This document shows positions 24,054 to 31,733 of a DNA stretch of 64,000 bases, in pieces. The notes beneath the pieces were generated by a model. The model did no database searches. It saw only the letters and a list, made by a program, of their open reading frames with translations, and was not told where the DNA came from. Source of the DNA: Paulinella micropora (lineage: Eukaryota > Cercozoa > Imbricatea > Euglyphida > Paulinellidae). The stretch's first letter is position 1, and every line of letters begins with the position of its first letter. Location: the NCBI GenBank assembly GCA_019918135.1, contig WBZZ01002099.1, positions 15,001 through 79,000 of the forward strand, read 5' to 3'. The translations under genes and the position numbers were made by a program.

Positions 24054-24299
24054 TGTTACAATCCCCGAAGATAGCTCAATAAAAAGTCGGTAATACAACC
24101 AGACACAAATCCCCAAAAGAGAATGATGTCTCGTTATATTAGTTCAGTGAAGCCGAAAAGAAAACTGCAACAGACCAAGGTTAAAATGGCATTAGGTCAA
24201 ATCCGGCCAAACGATATTGAAAATAATGGGAAAAAACTAGGTGCACCTGACAGCAGAAAAAGGGTACTTTTTACCGGCTATCCGGGGGTGATGCCTACA
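24054..24299 (-). repeat. Truncated 5' LTR of G1 (246 bp)
   Basis: Only the last quarter of the family A LTR. On the minus strand it begins TGTAGGCATC and ends TGTAACA. The break is at the same LTR base as in G2 (43951). GAAC follows at 24300-24303, matching the base quartet before the 3' LTR. Confidence 0.88.
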
Positions 24300-24303
24300 G
24301 AAC

Positions 24304-24490
24304 CTTGCCATCGTCGCCGCTGCCCCGCGCCGTAGCCACGCAGCCGAAAACTCCACCGAAATAACCAGTGAAGCGAACATATGACATATGAAGGAAACAG
24401 AAGCATTGCAATCCGCCCACCGATGGGCGCTACTGCAGTCCATCCGGCGACTACCCACCAACTCTGTCGCCGCAGCCACCCTGAAGGCTG
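24304..24490. other. GC-rich block, right part
   Basis: Composition matches 12870-13967 and it starts directly after the GAAC duplication of G1, so it is probably the continuation of that block. No reading frame across the joined halves resembles a known protein. Confidence 0.5.
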
Positions 24491-24492
24491 TT

Positions 24493-24528
24493 TGAAAAAT
24501 TTTCAATGCATGCATTGAAAATTTTTCA
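24493..24528. repeat. Perfect 36-bp palindrome
   Basis: Every base from 24493 to 24528 pairs with its mirror position, centred on TGCATGCA, with TGAAAAATTTTCA arms and no spacer. It lies where GC-rich sequence gives way to AT-rich sequence. Confidence 0.95.
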
Positions 24529-25229
24529 CACACAAGGTCACTGCCTTCTCGAGTTTCATGCTTCAAAAAATGGCTGACTATATATTTTTAGACACACAAA
24601 AAAATAAGCCACAAAAAGTCAGGAATGTTCAACTAGTGAACATAGGAGTTAAATTAACTATTTCAGTCCAGCAACATTTAATGAATAATATAACTTCCAT
24701 GACGATTTTTTCATTTTGCTTTGATTCATTACGACCGGTTTTCACTTTGAAATTGCTCAGCATATACATATGCTATTTTAATGAAAAGTATATACATATG
24801 TTCCTTGAAGCTCAGTGAACTGAATTCTTACGTTCTGCATTCATTATGTGTTCCTTACACTGGCATCAGAAACTAGTTATGTATATAGGATCCTCTGACA
24901 CTATTTTTCCAGTCTTATTTCCCCAAGCTCAACCAAAAAAACCCGTAGAATTTCCTAGGCAATCGTGAAACTTCACGCTCAAAAAATTCGGGATGGAGGG
25001 ACTATGTAAAAAGTTACTGGTTAGATGCAAGAATGCTTACTACGCAGGAACGAACATACCTACATTATTTTCTTTCATGTAGAATTCAAAATAATCACTT
25101 AAGTAAATTAAATAATACATTGAAATAAAGTAAAAACTAAACGGTCATTTATTAGACTTTTGATGGGCAGCTAACTACATATGAACACTAATGAACCACA
25201 TAGGCGATGAAATCACATAAACCTCCTTT
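24529..25229. other. AT-rich non-coding DNA
   Basis: No supported gene on either strand; only short chance frames and A/T runs. Confidence 0.6.
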
Positions 25230-25363
25230 TCGATAATAATTATTATATCTTACCGTGAAAATATACTATATTATTATATGATGAGAAAATATGTTAGAGG
25301 GTAATGTACTAAATACGTGTAAATGTATCGAACATATCATATCATATAAAATATGGTATAGCA
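25230..25363 (+). repeat. LTR-like direct repeat, copy 1
   Basis: Matches 28965-29076, with an extra ~24 bp in the middle. Both copies start TCGATAATAATTATTATAT and end TATAGCA. Sequence outside is unrelated. It may be a solo LTR of the element whose gag begins after copy 2. Confidence 0.7.
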
Positions 25364-25840
25364 CTCCCCCCGGACGAGTGATCCGTTATGAAATAAAGAT
25401 ATGAAGGATCAACTCTTTATTATGTAATGCTCCCCCTGAAAGGTATGTCCAGTGAAAAATATGGACTAGTACACATGGTTATGCGTAAAGCAAATGCGTT
25501 TGCAATCAAAACATTTAAAGTTATAGCCAATGTGATTATTGGTGACGAAAATATGTTTTGGAAGTAATATCGGGGTAGATATGAGGTCTATGTCAAATAG
25601 ATTTACAAAGGGGTGGTAAATATATGATAAATATATGATAGGGATATCGAGTAAATAAAGACTGTAATAAGATGGCAATTTTACAACGAAATCATTGGCA
25701 TCTGAATGGTAACGATATAACAATCAAAGATAGTAATATTGTTATAATACAGGTAAAGTCGGAAAGAGGGAGAAGGGCCGGGGTTGCAGGGCCGGGTCGC
25801 GAAGACGGGTCTAATTGGTCGATTAGCTGAAGTTGTCCAC
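25364..25840. other. Non-coding DNA
   Basis: No supported gene. AT-rich, with short CTCCCCC-containing stretches at 25364 and 25430 and no clear repeat of its own. Confidence 0.55.
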
Positions 25841-25844
25841 AACC

Positions 25845-25952
25845 GAGCTCGTCGCAGACTGAGAAGCCGACACGCTCACCGAGCTCGTCGCAGACTGAGA
25901 AGCCGACACGCTCACCGAGCTCGTCGCAGACTGAGAAGCCGACACGCTGGCA
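25845..25952 (+). repeat. 36-bp tandem repeat, three copies
   Basis: Units at 25845-25880, 25881-25916 and 25917-25952, the last differing only at its end. Each starts GAGCTCGTCGCAGACTGAG. The copies abut, and 36 is divisible by three, so a frame would stay open, but I see no gene here. Confidence 0.95.
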
Positions 25953-26104
25953 ACGAGGGGCCGGTCTGGGGGTCCATGCCGAGCGCGAAGTTGCAATTAA
26001 AGATTGGGGGAAAAGAGGGCCAGAGAGTCGCATTGGTGATGATGGAAAAACCTGTGGGGCTATGGAGTGTAAATAGATTGAAGGTGTTGTATATGTTGGG
26101 TTTT

Positions 26105-26158
26105 GAATATATACATATATATATACATATATATACAATATATATATATATATATATA
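26105..26158. repeat. (TA)n-rich tract
   Basis: Alternating TA with occasional CA interruptions, read directly. Confidence 0.9.
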
Positions 26159-26225
26159 AAGGAAGAGAAAGGTGTGATGTAGTTTGATATTATAGATAGA
26201 AGTATGGTAGATGGATAGGAAAAAA

Positions 26226-26338
26226 TTAGAGAGAGAGAAATAGGGAGAGAGAGAGAGATAGAGAGAGATAGAGATAGAGAGAGAGAGTGAAAGAGAGAGA
26301 GAGAGAGAAATAGAGAGAGAGAGAAATAGAGAGAGAAG
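26226..26338. repeat. (GA)n-rich tract
   Basis: Purine-only GAGAGA tract with scattered T. It is followed within 25 bases by a pyrimidine-only CTTT tract, so the two could pair or form triplex structures. Confidence 0.9.
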
Positions 26339-26358
26339 GGTGTTCGTATCTCTAATTT

Positions 26359-26361
26359 CTA

Positions 26362-26392
<31 letters not shown>

Positions 26393-26595
26393 TCATTCTT
26401 TCATTCTTTCTTTCTTTCTTTCTTCTTTCTTTCTTTCTTCTTTCTTTCTTTCTTCTTTCTTTCTTTCTTCTTTCATTCTTTCTTCTTTCATTCTTTCTTT
26501 CTTTCTTTCTTTCTTCTTTCTTTCTTTCTTTCTTGCTTTCTTCTTTCTTCTTTCTTCTTTCATTCATATTCTTTCTTTCTTTCTTTCTTTCTTAC
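26359..26595. repeat. (CTTT)n / (CTTCTTT)n tract
   Basis: Almost wholly C and T with periodic CATTC or CTTCTTT variants, a typical interrupted tetranucleotide microsatellite. Confidence 0.95.
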
Positions 26596-26618
26596 TCTTA
26601 CTCTTACTCTTACTCTTA
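26593..26618. repeat. (TACTCT)n short tandem repeat
   Basis: Four to five TACTCT units linking the CTTT and TAG tracts. Confidence 0.9.
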
Positions 26619-26619
26619 C

Positions 26620-26658
<39 letters not shown>

Positions 26659-26663
26659 CAGTC

Positions 26664-26718
<55 letters not shown>

Positions 26719-26725
26719 CAGCAGC

Positions 26726-26759
<34 letters not shown>

Positions 26760-26848
26760 ATAGTAGTAGTGGTAGTAGCAGTAGTAGTAGCAGTAGTAGT
26801 AGTAGCAGCAGTAGTAGTAGTAGTAGTAGTACTAGTAGTAGTGGTAGC

Positions 26849-26893
<45 letters not shown>

Positions 26894-26897
26894 TGTC

Positions 26898-26953
<56 letters not shown>

Positions 26954-26970
26954 TGTAGTAGTGGTATAGA
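26619..26970. repeat. (TAG)n microsatellite, about 350 bp
   Basis: Over 100 TAG/AGT units with scattered substitutions giving GTGG, GCAG or GTCG variants. The long poly-valine frame it creates is an artefact of the repeat. The same trinucleotide occurs inside element A at 8184. Confidence 0.95.
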
Positions 26971-27770
26971 TAGACAGACAGAAGAATATGTGAAAAAATA
27001 GTATTAGAATGAGTTAATAGAGAAGAGTAATAGTAATTTGAGAAAGATTGACTTGTAAAGTCACTCCCCCCCAAATTAGTATTTCTCCTAAGGTAAACAA
27101 ATGAAGTGATGTTGTATGAGGCATGAAAGACAAGTGAGTTACACAATGTAGGTTATGTAGTTATGTTGTTGTTTGTACAATCAAGAAACAAAGGCTTAGT
27201 GATTGTTAGTGATGGTGGTATGTGAAAAAGTTCGCGTGAAAATGACCATATTTCCTGGCATATAGTGGGTGTGTATGTTGGTGAGAAGGCATGTTCATAC
27301 AAGACAAATCAAGCAATGAGTGTGCCTGGGTGTGTGGGGATGTATGAAAAGATGTGTGAAAGTCTATTTGAATGTATGGAAACAAATTGTGGGTCATGTC
27401 AGTGAGAATGGGATAAGATAGATACATGTAGTTGGAAATGTTTTGTGCACGTGAGTCTGTGTCTGTTATGTATCAGTCTGTTTGTCTCTTATTCTATTAT
27501 CCTCACTGTTTCTATGTGTGTGCATGTCGTGTTCAAATGGGATGGAAGTGCGTGTGTTAGTGTATGTATTGTGTTCGTTTCTGTCTGACTGTCCTGAATT
27601 TCTATCTGCCTATTCTGCCTATCAAAATTGTTGCGTTGAAGTATCGTCGGTCGCGCGTCCGCGTCGTCGATGCTTGTAGCGCAAAACAGAGGGCAGGGTA
27701 GCCAGAGAGAAGCAGGGACTTGTCCAGCTTGTTGCAGGTTCGATCGTTGAAGTCGTTGACGTTGTCGTCG
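26971..27770. other. Non-coding DNA
   Basis: No supported gene. T- and G-rich on the plus strand, with only short chance frames. Confidence 0.55.
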
Positions 27771-27774
27771 TCCT

Positions 27775-27960
27775 GGTCTGCTAAGCCGAAGCCGAATTTG
27801 AAGCCGAAAGCTTAAGCTGAAATCGAAGACAAAGCAGATAGCCGAAGCCGGAGCCAAAAGCTGAAAGCTGAAATCGAAGTCAAAGCAGATAGCCGAAGCC
27901 AAGTCCGAAAGCTGAAAGCTGAAATGAAGTCAAAGCAGAAGCTGAAAGTGGAAGCCGAAG
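27775..27960. repeat. 51-bp tandem repeat, about three copies
   Basis: AGCTGAAATCGAAG-type units begin at 27815, 27866 and 27917, spaced 51 bp; the last copy has lost one base. The surrounding sequence is rich in GAAGCCGAAG words. It may once have coded for a short peptide repeat, but no gene is supported. Confidence 0.8.
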
Positions 27961-28143
27961 CTTGTCTTCAATCGAAATGTTGAAGTCGAGGTTGTTGATG
28001 TCATTGCTGTTGTTGTTGAAGGCTGAAGGGGGGGTCCTTGGTACTTTCACAGCGTTGCCAAGGGGCACTTGGTGCAGTCCAGATCGCCAGATCTGTTTAG
28101 CAAACGAGGGTGAGAGCAAGCAGTATGAATGACAGCAATGCTT

Positions 28144-28183
28144 CCCTGATTTGGGTCTGTTTTTCGGACAGAACCCACCGATG
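28144..28183. repeat. Hairpin motif shared with 13915-13960
   Basis: CCTGATTTGGGTCTGT, a 7-nt loop, then ACAGAACCCACCGATG. The TCTGT and ACAGA arms pair. The other copy, just left of G1, has a compensating-looking loop and arms (TCTGT / ACAGG). The rest of the two regions differs. Confidence 0.6.
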
Positions 28184-28239
28184 TCGCAAGTTGTTCAGCG
28201 TCAGGCTTGTTATGCGATCAGTTCTTCAGCACAGGTTCA

Positions 28240-28485
28240 GTTCTTGAGCACCAGTGTGCAGGGCCAGTTCTTCAGTAGCGGTATCCAGGTTCAGTTCGTC
28301 AGCACCAGTGTGCAGGTTCAGTTCTAGTTCTTTAGCAGCGGTAACAGAGCGCAGGTTGAGTCGTTCAGTATCAGAGCGCGTAGCAGAGCGCAGATCCAGT
28401 GCTTCAGTAGTAGAGCGCGTAGCAGAGCGCAGATCCAGTGATTCAGTAGCAGAGCGCAGATCCAGTGCTTCAGTAGCAGAGCAAA
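28240..28485. repeat. 27/39-bp minisatellite
   Basis: GCAGAGCGCAGATCCAGTG begins at 28383, 28422 and 28449, giving spacings of 39 and 27; more diverged units continue leftward. All lengths are multiples of three, and the minus strand reads a repeated L-D-L-R-S-A pattern, but no start, domain or conserved partner supports a gene. Confidence 0.75.
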
Positions 28486-28964
28486 ACAGCAAGAAGTCCA
28501 GTGTCTTCCAGTTGTCGTTGGCGCAGTCGCCACAGTGGGGCAGCGTAACCGACAGTTCCGTGGCAAAAAAAATCAATAATTCCAAGTAAAATTGAATTTT
28601 CTTTCCTCCTGGGAGCGCAAGGCCATAACCTGTTATGACCAGATCTCACACAAACAGAGAGATCAGATCATATTATTAATAATCAACCGGTTTCGACGCA
28701 GAGTATCCCTGGAGGATGAAAGTTGACTTTAATATCAGATTGACCAAGAATAATGAAACGAGAAACAGCTCAACCAAAAGGTTAGTAAGGTTGAATAAAA
28801 GGTCCAAAGGCAAACGGTATTACTACGTTTACTCATGTTATGAATAAAAGTAAATCGTTAATGCCATTAATAATAGTTGGAATGACTTTATAATGTTATT
28901 CGGATCAGAAAGTCCTAGTAGTTAATAATTATTATGTATTGCCATCCGGAACAGGAAGTCCTTA
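28486..28964. other. AT-rich non-coding DNA
   Basis: No supported gene. It contains two imperfect copies, about 46 bp apart, of a CGGA-CAG-AAGTCCT ... TAATAATTATTAT unit (about 28901 and 28947) leading into the LTR-like repeat. Confidence 0.55.
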
Positions 28965-29076
28965 TCGATAATAATTATTATATTTTACCGTGAAAATATA
29001 GTATATTATATTTGTAATGTACTAAATATGTGTACATGTATTGAACATATCATATCATATAAAATATGATATAGCA
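28965..29076 (+). repeat. LTR-like direct repeat, copy 2 (possible 5' LTR end of element C)
   Basis: Copy of 25230-25363. It ends in CA at 29076, directly before a coding-like region, as a 5' LTR would. Confidence 0.55.
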
Positions 29077-29315
29077 TCTGATGTAGAGGAGGAACAAGAA
29101 GAAAGAGATGCAAGAGAAGAAGAGAGCTCAGGCAGCACTACCAAACGTGAATCTGCCTCCAGGAAGTATGAAGAGGAAAGAGAAAAGCGTAGGGCCTCTA
29201 CCTCTCAATCGTCCGGTACCTCTGGCAGTGCAGAACTAAGTGGCAGTGAGATGCAAAAGGACCGACAGCGGGACTCTCTACAGCTGCAGTAACGCAAAAG
29301 AAGGCAGATGCCACG

Positions 29316-29870
29316 GTGCGCAAGAAGAAGCGTAAAGAACTGCAACTCGTGGTAAGCTATGACGACAGTCTATTAGTAGCAGTGAGGGAGAAGAGGGTGG
29401 AGGTATTCACTATCATCTATACGCATATCAAGGGAGATGCAAAGCGATTGGTCACAGACCTAGTCAGAGATGGAACACCGGAATTTGGGCAACAACCTGA
29501 CGCTATGTGGAAAAGGCTTAAGGACAGGTATGGGAAAGGTAATCCCAGTGATCTGCTGGAGAAGCAGAGGAGGATTGCTAAATGGGAGTTTAACTCGTCT
29601 ACGCAATACGAAGGGCAGATTGCTAAATTTGAATCAGTAAGGGATCAGTTGGCCAAGACGGCTCATCACCCCTCTGATTTAAGCTTTGAGCAAATTATTC
29701 GCGATGCGATAATGGGTCCGGAAATGAAGGACAAGGAGGTGCAGACCGACTGGAAGGGCTTGGTTCGTCTCATAATATTGCATAGAAGAACAGTTGCAGG
29801 CAACTATCAACATGCATATGCACATACATGCCCGTTGATACTTGCATGCTCGCACACATGCAATGTATGA
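29316..29870 (+). pseudogene. Capsid-like Gag of element C
   Basis: 184-codon open frame with A-K-R-L-V-T-D-L, M-W-K-R-L-K-D-R-Y-G-K-G and F-E-Q-I-I-R-D-A-I-M-G-P, a layout typical of LTR retrotransposon capsid domains (helical, with a W-x-x-L-x-x-x-Y motif). It is preceded by a Glu/Lys-rich open stretch (29041-29292) in another frame. After about 29800 a CATGCA-rich insertion ends the frame; related coding appears to resume near 29930. Confidence 0.65.
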
Positions 29871-30009
29871 ACATAATCATTCGATCACACAGAAATAAAT
29901 ATGCATTACACGGTGTGAACAGATACGTAGACAGCTGGACGTTACTGGAGCAGTGGGCCAAGGATTGCAAGCTGGAGGCTGAAGCAATCGACAAGCATGG
30001 GACGTGCAT

Positions 30010-31069
30010 CAGTGGTGGCAAGAGCTGAAGAAGATGGCAAAGGACATTGATCTGCAAAAAGAGAGAGGGAGAGAAATGCCAGCAAGAAGGCAAAAGCAAA
30101 CGCTGCGAAGGTTGAAAAGAAAAGACCTTTCAGTCTACCCCATGCCTGTACTTCCAGAAGGGAAGGTGTAAAAAAGGAGGAGAATGCAAATACATGCATC
30201 TCAATGATAAGCTAAAGAAGATTTGTTTTCTCTTTAGTAAGGAAGGAGACTGCAAGTACGGGAGTAAGTGCAAATTCTCACACTCGGGAAAGGAAAAGAA
30301 AGGTGGAAAGGGTACACGAGGGGAGGAGGAGCAAGGGGGTGGAAAGCGCAACCAAAAGTGCAAAAAAGATTAGAGTAAGAAGGAGAAGAAGTTCTTTAAA
30401 TGCAAGGTCAAGGGGCACTATGCCTCCAACTGTAAGAAGCCATGTCTCCGCCGCGTGGAGGTGATCATCCTTTGCCAAAGTGTACCAATGGCCCCGATGG
30501 GAACGGAGAGCAGCCTGGAGCACAAGCTAAGGCCGACATAGTCAAAAAGAAATCCCCGGGAGCTGACACTTAGTGAAAGCTCTGAAGAGGAAGAAGATGG
30601 GGAGCTCAATCGGGCATTCAGTCTACTTCAGAGAAGGAGAGCAGCGCGGGCCTACATGGTAAAAGGGGGTGGTAGCAAAACTGTGAGCAGGGGTGAGGGA
30701 GTGCCCACACCTGAAAGGTGTGAGAGTAAGGCGCCTCAACCTGAAAGCAGTGAGCGAGCTAGTACCACCAGTCAACAAGAAGGAGAGCTGGGCATGTTCG
30801 TGAGCAACTATGAGGAATTCAACAGCTTTGTCGATGCACTGACTGCTCCTAGGGCGGACGATCAAGCGCCTGCGACGGATGTGGAGGCGCGAGAGGCTGG
30901 CGAAGAGCTGGGAATGATCCCGGAGGGAAGTGGTCTGAGCATAACTGCCGCGCTTCATGCAGGCGGCTCTGCAGAGCATACTACTTACTACTCCGTTTGG
31001 CTGAGGCTGCGGAGGCTCTTCTCAACGCTGGCTATGATTACATACCAGTGCGGGCGAGCGATGGTATGA
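30010..31069 (+). pseudogene. Gag nucleocapsid of element C with two CCCH zinc fingers
   Basis: At 30143-30283 are C-x7-C-x5-C-x3-H and C-x8-C-x5-C-x3-H, classic CCCH fingers of the kind that bind RNA in host proteins. An in-frame TAG follows at 30371. At 30401-30433 is a zinc-knuckle-like stretch with G-H and the last Cys, but the first Cys position reads TTT (Phe). The frame then runs to 31069 with an acidic segment of unknown role. The usual retroelement nucleocapsid has one or two CCHC knuckles, so two CCCH fingers plus a damaged knuckle is unusual. Confidence 0.65.
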
Positions 31070-31163
31070 CTGACGGGGGGGTGAAGGCGATCCAGGGCCC
31101 CTGCCGGGTCAGACTCCAAGCGAGCTCGAGGAGAAGAAGAAGAAGAGAGACAGAAGGAGTTGG

Positions 31164-31733
31164 TTGGAGGGCAAAGAACCGTGGGAGGATGATGAAATCT
31201 ACGAATGGGATAATGATGGCCCCTACGACCCCGATCAAGAACGTGACGTGGAGGCTCCGGCGGTGGTGCGGCGATACCAAGACAGAAGGGGAGCAGTAAC
31301 ACATGAGTTTCAACAGTACGGGTCGGGGCGTGGGCGACTGGTGACCTTCGGTGTGGCTACGGCTCCGGCGGAATTTGTATCTCGTTCGTGGATGAGGGAC
31401 ATACCCATAGGACCGGGACTAGTGGACCAATATATGGAATGGCAAATTAATTATCTTGAGTTTCGAAGACTCAAGTACGGGCGAAAATCACCTAGGGCGA
31501 TGATGGTAAAGAGGGCGGAAAGTAAGGCGGGTACCGGGGAGAAGAAAACAGTAGCTACCCCGCAAACGCCGGACTCAATTTATTCGTTGCCCGACCCTCT
31601 GAAGTATGGTCCCGAGACCTACGAGATACCGCCCGAACACCTGCGTCACGAAGACGACGAGCTAGTGGGAGTGGTGGAAGCGCGCCTGGAGGGGACGTGC
31701 TACGGTTCGACGTTCGGCAGAGACGGTGCATGA
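31164..31733 (+). CDS. Unrecognised frame in element C
   Basis: 189-codon frame, acidic at the start (E-D-D-E-I-Y-E-W-D-N-D) and basic later. No domain recognised. It overlaps the next frame (31697) by 37 nt in a different phase, so it may be the N-terminal part of one polyprotein joined by a frameshift or a mutation. Plus-strand position inside element C suggests a Gag or linker role, but this is inference. Confidence 0.4.
   Translation: MEGKEPWEDDEIYEWDNDGPYDPDQERDVEAPAVVRRYQDRRGAVTHEFQQYGSGRGRLVTFGVATAPAEFVSRSWMRDIPIGPGLVDQYMEWQINYLEFRRLKYGRKSPRAMMVKRAESKAGTGEKKTVATPQTPDSIYSLPDPLKYGPETYEIPPEHLRHEDDELVGVVEARLEGTCYGSTFGRDGA

Larger units (their letters stand above)
13968..24299 (-). mobile_element. 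Ty3/gypsy LTR retrotransposon G1 (family A)
   Basis: Minus-strand element with a full 3' LTR at 13968-14923, pol at 14993-20789, gag at 20790-23294, a leader and only the last 246 bp of a 5' LTR (24054-24299). GAAC flanks it on both sides (13964-13967 and 24300-24303), and GC-rich sequence continues on the far side, so the short 5' end seems to be how it inserted rather than later damage. Coding regions carry at least five lesions shared with G3 plus several of its own. Confidence 0.9.

Noticed and set aside
24400..24440. Third copy of the CCCACCGATG hairpin motif
   Set aside because: Only about ten bases match and the hairpin arms are missing.
25845..25952. CRISPR-like array (36-bp repeats)
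   Set aside because: The copies touch each other with no spacers, and the setting is eukaryotic; this is a tandem repeat.
26340..26969. 209-codon frame of poly-valine
   Set aside because: Produced by the CTTT and TAG microsatellites; not a gene.
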